DNA from: Phallus indusiatus | Lineage: Eukaryota > Basidiomycota > Agaricomycetes > Phallales > Phallaceae | NCBI GenBank assembly: GCA_027605045.1 | Contig: JAQFWX010000001.1 | Coordinates: 2,728,001-2,792,000 of the forward strand | Direction: 5' to 3' | DNA: 64,000 nt | The notes under the pieces: model-generated | What the model was told of the DNA's origin: nothing | The model's input: only the letters and a program-made list of their open reading frames with translations | Databases searched by the model: none | Translations under genes and position numbers: made by a program | Shown here: piece after piece, positions 23,046 through 34,033 of the stretch | How positions within the stretch are numbered: the first letter of the stretch is position 1 | Layout: the number at the start of each line of letters is the position of its first letter

Positions 23046-23305
23046 CATTCCATAAGAGGACGTAGAACTATCACGAGAGAACTAGAAGTATTGGTAGCCG
23101 CAACAGTTTCAATGATCTGAGAAATCTCACGGATCTGGTTCTGAAACCATGCGTTGTCGTACCCGATTGGAGGGCCAAAGCTGTTGTAGCATACGCGTGG
23201 ATAGATTTTATTTAACAGTCCATGGTGGGTGCCTGCATCGTCCAAAGAATTGAAATCAAAAGGACACGGTAATCCGAGGTCATCAAAGCTTACAAGTCGT
23301 CCCAT
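23046..23305 (-). CDS. Hypothetical short ORF
   Basis: An ATG at 23305 opens MGRLVSFDDLGLPCPFDF and runs to the target-duplication edge of the LTR. Without the LTR the frame would meet TGA at the junction (about 86 codons). The composition is protein-like (Pro, Asn, Asp, aromatic), but no family is recognised and no introns or partner exons are evident. It may be chance. Confidence 0.25.
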
Positions 23306-23366
23306 AGTGCAATCTCGAAAACAAGCTCTTGAGGACTGAAGAATTCGTCGTGGGTCATCTCAGGTT

Positions 23367-23734
23367 TGTTAGGGCGACTCAGGGCACACACCTAGAGGGC
23401 AGGAAACCTAAGAGAACAAGCTTAGGGATCCCCCTCTAGGGCTACGCTACATATACTACGTGGAAGCGCTCGGGGACAATAGATGAGTATTGCCGCGGGA
23501 TCCGAGGCGATAAAAGGGAGTTCGAAGAGGTTCGGAGAATTCGATCGGAGTTCGAATTCGAAGAGATCGAAAGGAATAGATAATAGAGAACGAGAGATGA
23601 CAGAACTATAGTTCGAGTTCTCGGAACCCAAACTTGAAGTCTCGGAAAGGAATCAGGAGGGAGAAAGGAACATCGGAACACAAGGAAATGAAGAAATAAC
23701 GACACGGAAGACATGAAGCTAGCGTACCCTGACA
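23367..23734 (+). mobile_element. Solo LTR, family 2 (copy b)
   Basis: It runs from TGTTAGGGCGACTCAGGG to CTAGCGTACCCTGACA, with AGGTT on both sides (23362-23366, 23735-23739). It is 368 bp. The interior has many GTTCGAA/TCGAAGAG motifs also seen in copy a. Confidence 0.95.
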
Positions 23735-23755
23735 AGGTTGGTATAATTGGCGAGC

Positions 23756-24151
23756 TGTCAGGGTACGCTACCGCCGTCTCTCATTTTCTTATTTATTATC
23801 ATCGGCATCATTTCTTTTCTATTTTATTTATCATTTCCATATTTTACTTTCACTCTCCGTTTCCTTGTTCTGTCTCTATTTCACCTTCTCTACTCGCGCG
23901 CATCGCGCGCTCGTACCCGGCGTGATGCCCGTGACATCACGTCGCTTAGGTTTGGCTTGGGCGCCTGGCACTTAGCTGTGTCAGGGCCGCACGCCGCGTC
24001 GTCGTTTTATGTATATAGTCGCTGTACCTAGAGTGAGGGTCCCTAAGCTTGTTCTCTTAGGATCCCCTCCCTCTAGGTGAGTAGTTAGTTTCCCTTCCAA
24101 TATATTCTCTTAGGATCCCCTCCCTCTAGTCTGAGCTGAGTAGCCCTAACA
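23756..24151 (-). mobile_element. Solo LTR, family 1 (copy c), no target duplication
   Basis: Complete ends TGTCAGGGTACGC...GTAGCCCTAACA, 396 bp (long form). The flanks differ (CGAGC on the left, CCTCC on the right). The right flank falls directly in the last exon of an Hsp20 relic, so sequence was lost at this point. Confidence 0.93.
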
Positions 24152-24249
24152 CCTCCAAGATCAACGCAACGCTGCAAGACGGCATTCTAACGTTGCGCAT
24201 CCCCAAGATTATGGAGGACCAGGGTTCCTTTAGGGTCCAGATTCAGTAG
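24152..24249 (+). pseudogene. Hsp20 relic, copy B (C-terminal scrap)
   Basis: It reads SKINATLQDGILTLRIPK and ends GSFRVQIQ with TAG at 24247-24249. It matches the last 33 codons of copy A and its 3' flank. Everything upstream is missing at the LTR border. Confidence 0.85.
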
Positions 24250-24529
24250 TTCCTTGTCATACTGAACAACGTCACCAATTTCCGGTACTTTCACGTTGGG
24301 TTTTTTTGTGTTCTATATTTTTTATTCCGATCCGTGTGCCATATTTATCTGTATGTAATGTGCACTCACTTTCTTTGAGCGCACGTCACTCGCATGCTTA
24401 CTAATGTACGTATTCCGTGATAATGTTACAAACCACGTAGTTAGTGTAATAAGAAGTATTTTTGAATGAAACCGGTACTATATCTACACAGTGCAACTTC
24501 ACCTGAGCAATATAATGCCGTCATCGTGG

Positions 24530-25420
24530 TTGATTCCTGTGGACTTCAAGTCATAGTTTGCGCCCGTCTCTGGAAACTCCGATGATGATTGAGATAGACC
24601 CACGCATGGCACACTCCGACTGTTGCAACAATAAGCGCCAGTACCTTCAGGCTTTCTCCACCTTGGCTCAATTGCAGACGCGACTTCAGCTTCAGTTTCA
24701 ATGTTTCGTCTTAATTTTTGCCGATATCAAGGCTTGCGCCAATGACGCCATTCCTTCGTCAGATAGATTACTGCAGATGTCGACATGACAAGAGCTTACA
24801 CAAGGTAATCTTCCTAATCACCCTGTTTGCGTTGTTCCGTGTTATTCCGAATGGGTTCCTAGCTGAAAGACGCCCAATCATCTCTTATTCGTTGAAAACA
24901 CCGGCAACGACGCAACATTCATCACGCTATATTCGAGCTCCTGCAACGTCTCGTTCCTCCCCAAAGCCAACCCGAGAACCAAAGTCAACGAGTCTAGAAC
25001 CTTCTCACTCAGATGTTGAGCTGGTCAAATCTGTCGGACTTTGCACTTGAGCTTGTCATGGAGGGTGATATATCATTCAAATTCGCTGGTCACCCATGTC
25101 GTCGCAGCAGGATCGTAGCCCCATCATCAAAATAAAGGCAGTGTGGAACTTCACTGGCAGGCACCCGATATAGGGCTGGTATTTATTTGATACAAGTCTC
25201 GTACCTAACCCGTGGTGGATAGAACTGTAAGTATCTCAATATTTTGTTCTTGTGAAAATCCTTGATCGTAGCTTTAGTACAGGCGGAAAGCGCAGGGATA
25301 AAACTGGTGACCCCTAATGACTGGAAAACCGATAGGGGTGATTTAGGTTTTGTGAAATGATTCTCAACTGACATTCAACCTCTGTTAGATTTCATGATGA
25401 TAAAACACAATACTTCTTGC
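24530..25420. repeat. Segmental duplication, matches 12869-14400
   Basis: Conserved order of short blocks with the other copy (CTCCGATGATGATTGAG, CAACGACGCAACATT, GACTTTGCACTTGAGC, GTGGATAGAACTGTAAGTAT). It contains no gene I can support; frames differ between the copies. Confidence 0.6.
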
Positions 25421-25681
25421 TAACAAGTAAAGACACACCGATTGTGTTATGTTCCTTGAACCCTTCGCGTGAAAAGTCAGGGGTTTATGAGGTTGGCGAC
25501 AGAACTAGCGTAAGCAAGTTAGTGTGGAGACCACAACAACGTTGTTTTCAGCTGCAACGGAACGAAGTTAGTATTCTATGATTTGATACAGCTAGATTGA
25601 TAGGGATGTGGCTTGTGGTCAAATTTCCCAGACTCATGGTCCGCATCACATCATGATGGGGCGTACATTTGTTGGCTCGAC

Positions 25682-26077
25682 TGTCAGGGTACGCTACCGC
25701 CGTCTCTCATTTTCCTGATTATTACCATCGGCATCACTTCATTTCTATTCCATTTATTATTTCCGTGTCTTACTTTTACTTTCCGCTTCCTTGTTCTGTC
25801 TCTATTTCACTTTCTCTACTCGCGCGCGTCGCGCGCTCATACCCGGCGTGATGCCCGTGACATCACGTCGCTTAGGTTCGGTTTGGGCGCCTGGCACTTA
25901 GTTGTGTCAGGGCCGCACGCCGCGTCGTCGTTTTATGTATATAGTAGCTGTACCTAGAGTGAGGGTCCCTAAGCTTGTTCTCTTAGGATCCCCTCCCTCT
26001 AGGTGAGTAGTTAGTTTCCCTTCCAATATATTGTCTTAGGATCCCCTCCCTCTAGCCTGAGCTGAGTAGCCCTAACA
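25682..26077 (-). mobile_element. Solo LTR, family 1 (copy d), no target duplication
   Basis: TGTCAGGGTACGC...GTAGCCCTAACA, 396 bp, nearly the same as copy c. Flanks TCGAC and GCGCC do not match. Confidence 0.93.
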
Positions 26078-26339
26078 GCGCCCCGGACGCAGTATTACTC
26101 CGAGCAGTGCAGCACAGCCAGACTAGTTGGAGACAGCGTATATGCACCATTCCCGTGCTCCAGATGGAAATTATAAAAGAGATAAATGGCTTAGGCTTGG
26201 GTTTGGCTTGATCCCTCACATTTTCTCTCCTTTTCCTACATTCTAATCGCGATTTTATTCAGTAAAATTTCTTGAATTTCCATTTCTCAGACCATGTATT
26301 CACTTTCCACATGCTTTTCCCTCGTTTTCTTCACATTTT

Positions 26340-26880
26340 AGATAACCGGTATTCCGATTTTCACTCGGAAACTAAACCACAAATTTGTATATAAACCAGT
26401 CGCTTTTAGACTCCAAATATCATCAGTTTTCTTGGATTGTATCGCAGCTTTTCCCTCAGTCTCACAATAAGCATTTGAGTCATTCTATTCGACTTAACTA
26501 CACTATATCTCTATTCTACACTCTCTTTTCTATCACACAAACAACTATCTGGTTCCCTTATCTTTCCTGTACGCTCCTGCGCGCACGTATCAATATCAGG
26601 CACTCACTTCTCAATATATGCGGAGATAAAATATTTATATTTATAGCACTTTCCGAATGCTTGAAAGTTGGCTTGCGTTTTATTTATTGTGTTGTTTCAA
26701 GTACAGTTGTTAAATTTATTGATTTCTTGTGAATTAAGCTGTCAACTGCATTTGGGGGTTTGCATTATCGAAGCCATATCTTTGACAACTGATCAAATTA
26801 GGGCTCATTGCGAAAACTTCAGTCGGTCATGAATGTTCTATTATTGTTTGACGAAACGCTGACCATCAACACACTTTTCA
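26340..26880 (+). repeat. Duplicated promoter-like block and third downstream block
   Basis: 26380-26560 (TTTGTATATAAACC, then CCAAATATCATCA and TGGTTCCCT) resembles 46470-46640 (CATGTATATAAAAAG, CGCAATATCATCA, TGGTTCCCT). It looks like a TATA-containing promoter of a lost gene or LTR. 26640-26880 is a third copy of the block found at 5815 and 22145. Confidence 0.45.
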
Positions 26881-27319
26881 ATAAATGCAATTGAGATGTA
26901 ACGTAGAAAGGATACATGTACGTGTACTGACTTATCAAATGGCATGATGTGATCTCTAAAGCACATTCATGAGGTATACGCATATATTTCAAATTGAGGC
27001 GATGACAAGACACGCGAAAACTAGAACCGAGATCAGTGATCTGGGTACCGGTTTGCTGATCTCTGGAGCATTCCAGTAACTTCCGGAGACTTCTAGACAG
27101 GTGAAGGTGCTTTATGTTGGAATATGAGTTACTCCTGTATATAGTACTAGTCACGGCGCTTATATAGTCTACACCTTCGTGTCCGCTAGCTACTTTATCG
27201 TCCTGGGATTCCAACACTTCAGACAAGAAACCCAGATCACGTATTCGCGGCCGGCGTCAACTGAGTTGAGTGAAGATGGCTTAGGAGAAAACTTTACAGG
27301 AATGCGCAGGCTGATGAGC

Positions 27320-27441
27320 GCATCTTGCTTTGGTCAGTTTTCCTTTAAAAGCATGTTTGTCTGTCTCGTACTCGGTCTTACAACTCAACTCAACCTACTG
27401 GGTCGATCCATCTTCGTATCATCCCACTACAACCTTAGAAA
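27320..27441 (+). promoter_or_regulatory. Conserved upstream block of P2
   Basis: The segment GGTCAGTTTTCCTTTAA about 110 bases before the ATG has counterparts before P4 (43338, TTAGTTCACTTTCCTTTAAG) and P6 (59808, TTAGTTCAGTTTTCCCTAAG). It is conserved while the surroundings drift, so it may be a shared promoter element. Confidence 0.35.
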
Positions 27442-29122
27442 ATGAGCAACATTGTCACTAATGCCACATCTACGATCAATGAGATTAGTTCAGAACTGAT
27501 CCAAGCAATATATCTTGAGTGGGTTTTTTCCATCTTAATTATTCGTTATTTGATTGACTATTTGGCATTAGCTATGTCTTAACACTTGTTAATAGTGCCA
27601 CTCTAGGTGCCATATTTCATAACAAATTACGCGAATGGTCGAGGAGTTAACAACAGTAACGTCAGCCCTCGTCATATATGCCATGGTATTAGCTATACCA
27701 CAAGAAATGGAATATATGTGGTTATCATCAAAACCTTTCAGCGTTCCAAATTTGCTTTATGCTTTTGTAAGATATGGAAGCGTTATCAATCAAGTCATCT
27801 GTTTTTGGTTGAACTTTTCGCCAGTAAGCAGAATCATTATCTTTGCGTCTAGACTTTGCGAGACAATTTTTTCTCTGCAGCCCGAAAAGTAAGATACATT
27901 AATAATAACAAAGATCAAGATGTTTAGAAGGTATAAAAGCTTGTGCAATGGCCTGCTCTATACACTAGACGCCGTAAACATCCTTGGATATGTTGGTATT
28001 GAAGGTTAGTGCAGTATATAGCTCGTGAATGTGCTCGAGAATATTGTTTAGGCTTGTTAGTTACTCGAGCGTACTCGCTGTGTCGAGGGAAGAAGGTTGT
28101 AGCCGGGGTTTCGGCTCTACTTTTTGTAGGAGACCTAAGGGCTTGCTTTATCCGTATATGGTGAAAATCCCACTCAACGAGTACAAGATAAAATTCTTAC
28201 TAAATAACACTTTAGGTGTTAAAAGATCCGGCATCTGCTTTCGAAGGTTCAGATTAAATTTTCAATCATGTCGGCAGCCAGATATTGTTAACGTTCTCAT
28301 TGTGATTTTTCCCCTAGCTCTTTTTGTAAGTCTAAAAAAGTAATCAAGTTACTGATTACTAAAGTTTTCAAAGCGCACCTAGTAGAATTGGCGGAAAATA
28401 TTTGTATCGTTTTAACTGATCTGTTCGTTTTTTACGTTTGCTTTTAGAAGACCTACGGGACATGGAAGTTGAAGCGTGAAGCTGGCATTCAAACAGACAG
28501 TGACCTTGTTTCGGTGCTACTCAAACAAGGTAATTTTCAATTATACCTTCAGGGAAGTTATATTTATATTAATATGGGTTAGCTACGTTGAGGTTTTGGT
28601 GAGCTTGCCGGAAAAAAGTAATAACACTCCCTGCATGACTCATTTTTGGCCTTAAAAGCTTTGTGATTTTTATTACCCTAATCGTCATAATTATCGCGCA
28701 GGTAAGAAGAATAAAAAAACAGAATTTATTCAATAGAAATTGACTCCTAATACAGTTGAGCAAAGCGGCAAGTCCATTCCTTCAATAAAATACTTCGGTC
28801 ATGACTGAACTTCAAATTCACGCTATGTCAGGCTATAGTAGATATCTTGGGCGATCTTCAGCATAGGTATGGCTGATTCTGTCATTTTCATCACAACAAG
28901 ACATTTCTCTTTTTCAAATTCAAGTCTCTCGACTGTTTTACTCGCCAGTTTCACTTTGGACCTTCGTCAACAGAATTCCGCAGCACTAATAGTATAACAT
29001 TACCTACCATTCGATTTCAAAGCCTGGCGAATTATAAACACGGATCTATCCTTGTGGAAATGGATAATGATGATTATTCGACGAAATCTCCGGAAATTGA
29101 GGTTGAACGTGAAGAAGTGTGA
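27442..29122 (+). pseudogene. DUF6533-type membrane protein gene P2, degenerate
   Basis: Exon 1 starts MSNIVTNATSTINE. Exon 3 has AIPQEMEYMWLSSKPFSV, exon 6 LLVTRAYSLCRGKK, and exon 9 LAENICIVLTDLFVF, then a premature TAG at 28445-28447 where paralogues have Trp (CLWKVW). The last exon has VLLASFTLDLRQQNSAA followed by a small deletion and frameshift, and the original stop is at 29120-29122. The phase at the exon 6 end is also off by one. Tiny exons are still visible at 27881-27888, 28318-28325, 28583-28598 and perhaps 28756-28767 (GC donor). Without the lesions it would be a seven-helix protein like P6. Confidence 0.8.
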
Positions 29123-29305
29123 CGTCAGAGCATTAGGACCTTAGCTCGTAACTAGGTGTGTTCAAAAATCGACTCACTTTTTCATTGAATTTGATGTAAT
29201 AATCATGGCCTCAGGAGTCACGCGCTATAAATTGGTGGAAAATTTTCTATATTGTGCAAAATACGGCTAAGGACCATGTGACAAAGATCGAGATTAAAAG
29301 GCCAT

Positions 29306-29390
29306 ACAAACAATAGGAGACGATTTGTTTGTTTGGATCATGTGTGAGATCCAGGCGATGTTTTGGGTCAAAGTAGACTGTGAGTTCGAG
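29306..29390 (+). repeat. Direct repeat, partner at 31590-31668
   Basis: CAATAGGAGACGATTTGTTTGTTTGG and following bases match CGATAGGAGACGGTTTGTTTGTTTGG at 31596 in part, about 80 bases in all. The pair flanks the secreted-protein relic. Confidence 0.6.
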
Positions 29391-30170
29391 CAACTTCAGG
29401 CCGTAGCTGAACCTCAAGCGGAATTACTTCCTGTGAACCAGAGTTGTATGGACCCTTTAGATGTAAACAAATTAGGTAACCCACGACACTCATTTGGATC
29501 CAACCTGCCAGACTAAGGGGAGCCAAAAGCACGTTGAACATTATTATTTAAGAACTCACATCGGTACCCTGTCGTAGGCCGATGGGACCTTTTTCTTTGT
29601 GCTGTAGAAGTTTTTCGCAATAATGTATTGAGAATACTACGTTGTTTGTGACGTGTTGTCAAGAGCTGTCAAGTATGTGCTCGGAGTCCATTCTACCCCG
29701 GCTCGGGCCGCGGGCACGCAGCACCAATGGGATACTGGCTCATCTATTGACCGGATGGTAGCTGATTGACGAAGTGGAAGCAAAAAAGTTATCCAATGCT
29801 CTACCTTTAGAATCATTTCTTCCGTAGATGTCTCTCAAGGTGATAATCCCGAATCCAGATGGTGTTCATAACAAAAAATCATCTTTGCAGGTGCGATTTT
29901 CGTTCTGGAAAATGATAATGCAGACCAAGGTTTATACCTCTAGACATGTGCCTCTCTGGCGTACGCGTCCTCAAGCCCATGTTTCGTCGCTGTTAAGCGG
30001 CCCGGAGAAATGTTTTCCATTCTGACAGTTGAACAAACGATGTCATCGGATGGAATTCAGCTCCGTAATTCTCGTAAGCCAACAATATCACGAAAAAAGT
30101 CACGAAGCTTTGGATGTATTTAAGAAGGAGAAAAAATGTGGTAATTCGTTTCTCCAACCTACCTTTTTCT

Positions 30171-30916
30171 ATGGTTTCTCTTCTTTCAATGCGAGCCATG
30201 ATCACTTTTGCCAGTATCATTCTCCTTTTTCTTATCCATGTCTCAGCAGCACACAGATTCGGAGACACAGTGAACATAGGACAAACCGTTCTACACTTCG
30301 GACGGGACAAGTATCCCTCATACTGGAGGGACGTAGAAGAATGGTCCAATAACACCGGCATATTCAATGGGTCGAAACCTGAAAACTCGGACAAAATATC
30401 GAAATGGGTGACAGGGTAATTGATATTAGGGACTGTGGAGGGTGTGATTGTCCCTTACCATATACGTTATATTGTGGGTGTGTGGGGACGGTTCGTAACT
30501 GTAGAGTGGTCATGGAGAACACCGGCGGCAACATAGAAAGTTGTGACACCCAATCTTGCACCGAGAGTTTCGCATACACTCAAACTCAAACCGTCTCGAA
30601 TACTTTGGGCGCAAACACCGAGCTCAATATCTTCGACAAAATGAAGATTGGAGGCAAATATGAAATCACTTACTCGGACCAGAAGAGTTATTCTAGTACC
30701 AAAGGTGTAACCCTGGCGAAGGGAGAGTCATGTACCTGGATATCATTGAAGGCCTACGTGGAATGCGACGTCTACAGTGAGAGGCACTGCACACCCTCAA
30801 GGGAACCGAGACTATGCTCAGGCTCAGGAAGTCACTGCAGTAGGACTACAAAATCGACGACGCTTATCAATCACGATGGTATAATTAATTGTTACAAACC
30901 TACAACTCATCAGTGA
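30171..30916 (+). pseudogene. Secreted Cys-rich protein gene, frameshifted
   Basis: The 5' part starts at 30171 with a clear signal peptide (hydrophobic ITFASIILLFLIHVSAA, cleavage after VSA), then continues to about codon 80. That frame stops at 30417-30419, while a second frame overlapping it (from 30404) continues for about 160 codons. No intron-sized gap separates them, so a small indel near 30405-30425 is likely. The second part begins with a Cys cluster (CGGCDC, CGCVG) and then has alternating Ser/Thr and hydrophobic residues (TQTQTVSNTLGANTEL, GGKYEITYSDQKS), which suggests amphipathic beta-hairpin strands. That pattern recalls aerolysin-like beta-pore-forming proteins, but I cannot prove homology. 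The stop codon comes from a MITE, so the true C-terminus may be lost. Confidence 0.5.
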
Positions 30917-31034
30917 TCTGGGTTTGCAACTTCGGCAATCCTGGATGACTTGGCGCGGTCTGGGAGTCTCAGCTGAAACTCCCGGACCGCGCCAAGTCAT
31001 CCAGGATTGCCGAAGTTGCAAACCCAGATCACTG
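30911..31034. mobile_element. Palindromic MITE, complete copy
   Basis: A 124-bp near-perfect palindrome: CAGTGATCTGGGTTTGC ... GCAAACCCAGATCACTG, arms about 58 bp and a short centre. AT lies on both sides. Other traces are at 15298-15375 (internally deleted), 27026-27042 and 43213-43231 (single ends). Confidence 0.92.
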
Positions 31035-31039
31035 ATGCT

Positions 31040-32777
31040 GGTGTGGGTACTAATAGTACCCCGAGTTCTACTTTTCGTAATGTCCTGGTGGTACAGCCTT
31101 AGGCCAAAAGTCAATGTAACCACTTCCATTCTTTCTCTCTATATTCATACGAATCGATTGTTCACTTACTGTATAACGTAAACATACGTTTTTTGGTGTC
31201 GAAAGTAGTCTCCACTCTTGCTGTAGGAGTAGCAGCAGCTGTACAAATTCCTTAGCGACAGATTATTATATACAGATAAAAACCTTGCTTCTTTACATTC
31301 CACTCACAGGAAACGTTACAGCAGAATCGATACTGAACCTCTGTCGCGGGGTTCATCTCGAGTTGCGCTGACAAGTCTCTGAGGCTAGAAAAAGCATGGC
31401 AAGAGTCACGGAGCTTTAGCTAAGCTTGACGCAGACCGACACGAGTTTTTTGAGTTTCAATTTTTTTTTAACAAAAAGAAATGATCTAAAATATAGTGAC
31501 GGTATTCAATGACGAAAATACATGCACCTGAATACCGCTGGCTGAAATGTGTGTTGAGCGCAAATAATCTCTCCGCGTGAGGTTGCTGGTACAAACGATA
31601 GGAGACGGTTTGTTTGTTTGGCTCATGTGTGAAAATCAGGCGATGGTTTAGGTCAAGGTAGAATGTTATCTGTGTAACAAACTGTCATTACATATTGACC
31701 GACGGTAATCAAGATATAACGAATCTTGTAATTGGTGATTAATTGATTTGTGGGTGTTGAAGTTTGCTGAAGATCTATCGCTATAGCGCAATGATATGAA
31801 TTATGTAGTACGTGAGATGGGATTCATGAGAAAGGCTTGGAACGAAAAGTCACATGGTCTGTTTTGCGCCTATTGCGTGTCACGCCGCTGCCTGTGCTCT
31901 TGCTTCCTGCGAACACCATCAAGATGTGATATGAAACATCCACACTACAACCCATAGCGTCTTTATGTGTACTTTGTTGCAACCTAATCATTGCGACACT
32001 ATTTTCGGACCGAATTTCATTTCAGATGGACATTGACTTTCTAATCCAGGACCTATTCAAAAACTCGCTAAGGCTTCGCGGCTATACAGAAACAGCGATA
32101 CAGAAGCAATCATTGCTATAATGTTATATCTGGACGATCAAACGATCATTGCTGGAGAGCCCAAGTAAGGAGCTGAACACCGCAAAACACTGCTGCCGCC
32201 AGTGGTAGTACACGATGTGTTTGACAGTTTGCCCTGGCACGCTGATAATTCTTCTTCCCGGTTTGTTGCGCCACTGAAGAAAAAAACCCCAGCTGGGTTC
32301 TCCGTTGGGTTGAAGTTAGCCGCCACTAACTATATTTGTGAGCAATTTCTGTGAATGCTTTTTTTTTCGCAGGCGGCTCAATACAAAAGTTTCGGCGTTA
32401 TTCCGGTGGAAAAATTGAGATCGACAGGTCTGTGCTTATCGTTCCTCTGTATCAAAATGCACATGCGATTAATGTCATTACATATGAAGATCGTTGATTG
32501 CTGTTCGAAACCTAAAAATACTATCAACGTATCTCCACTGTACAGACACGAAAGCCGACATACGTTTTTGCCTTATCCGTTTTTTTGCCAAGAGCAAAGA
32601 TAAATTGAATTGATACAACACGCCAATTCTAGCTTGGTTTCTACGAATAAAAGGCTCCAATTTGAACCTCAATAGTGTTCCTTTCCTCACCGTCACCTTT
32701 TTCAAGTTCCCTCTCATCGTCTTGTTGGTGCATCTCCCATTTCTCTGAGTTCCCAGTGGGTCTGCAAACTCGTTATA
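31040..32777. other. Intergenic, no gene seen
   Basis: It holds the direct repeat at 31590-31668. Short frames near 32138-32326 (minus) and 32478-32783 (minus) lack any recognisable feature and overlap the promoter of the next gene. I see nothing else supportable. Confidence 0.5.
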
Positions 32778-33876
32778 ATGCAACTGCTATTCCAAGTCGT
32801 CTCTTTGTCGGCCGGTAAGATGTGCACCTATCGTGTCAAGTCCTATAGGTAATTGAATAATATACTTTAGTCGTTTCTGCGATCACGGTTAGGGACCTCA
32901 TGAGGAGACAGGATCTACCTTCAGACGTTCCCTCTGATGTATTAACACATCTTGTAATGGCTCTTGATCCCAGTACTCAAGCTAAATTATGATTAGTGTG
33001 TAACTTCCTGTGATGCCCTATCAGAACAAGCCAACGTAAGTTTGCCATCTTGAAGTTCTCCAATATTCCTTGATGGATTAACAATCCGATTTTAGTTCTG
33101 CGGGGCCGATTTAACTTGTCTATGCGCTCCTACAGTTATAAACGATTTCCAACAATGTGCCAATTGTGTTGTCGCCTTGGCTCCCGACGAACAAAACGTA
33201 GTACAGTCGGATGCTGATGGTTCGTTTTTTTTTGTTTCCAATCCTTCATCGTGAATAAAATTTTCGCCTCATCTATTATAGAGCTTGTCTCTGGGTGTCG
33301 AGAAGGTGGCTTCGACATCCCTGACATTACTGTGTGTTTCCTTGAACCATACTTGTAATTCTTACGCTCAAACCAGACTATATTCAGGTGACTGGCGATT
33401 TCTCTGGCAGTGGATCTTCTTCAGGTGACTCCACCTCTTTGCCATCGGATAGTTTTCCAAGTACAACTTCACCGGCCTTCGGCGGATCATTTTCTACCAC
33501 CCAGTCATTAACGCCATTCCCTTCTCCTACTACCAATGCAAGTGACAACGGAAATTCTGGGGATGGTAGTGATACTGGAAGCTCGTCAGGTGCCGGTAAT
33601 GGTAACTCCGGCACTGGTACTGGAAGCTCTGGAACTGGTGCTGGAAGCTCTGGCACTGGGAGCGGAAGCTCGGGCTCTGGAGGTGGAAGCTCGAGTTCTG
33701 GGAGTGGCTCTGGGAGTGGGAGCTCGGGCTTTGGGAGTGGAAATACAGGGTCTGGAAGTGGAAACTCGGGCAGTAATGGGAAATCTGGTGCATACGGATC
33801 GTACGAGCAGCTACAAACGCTGTTCATTTATTCCTTGAGCATTGGTGCCGCTTTTATCTTAGTCGTATCATATTAG
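32778..33876 (+). CDS. Secreted Ser/Gly-rich, probably GPI-anchored surface protein
   Basis: Model of six exons: 32778-32814, 32871-32938, 32997-33035, 33096-33219, 33282-33331, 33388-33876. The lengths sum to 807 nt, 268 residues, in frame throughout. The N-terminus MQLLFQVVSLSAVVSA is a signal peptide. A Cys domain follows: SDCVTSCDALSEQA, then CGADLTCLCAPTV and QQCANCVVAL, eight Cys in the arrangement seen in many basidiomycete wall proteins (similar in spirit to CFEM but not classical). After that comes about 130 residues of Ser, Gly and Thr in short SSG/GSG repeats, likely O-glycosylated. The hydrophobic tail FIYSLSIGAAFILVVSY fits a GPI signal. The likely place is the cell wall or outer membrane; the role is unknown. 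Apparently intact. Confidence 0.75.
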
Positions 33877-34033
33877 CCAATTTTCTTTTTCGTGACATGA
33901 AATCAGGTTTCTTAATTAAATATTTGATCATTATTCGTGTGGTGTGGTTTGTTTGTCTTGCATAAATATTATCACTACAGTTTGACATGCCATTGCGAAC
34001 TCTCAATTCTAAAAATGAAAATATACAATTATT

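Noticed and set aside
33384..33827. Minus-strand Pro/Leu/Glu-rich frame of 147 codons
   Set aside because: Antisense of the Ser/Gly repeat exon of the surface protein; periodic codons keep the other frames open.
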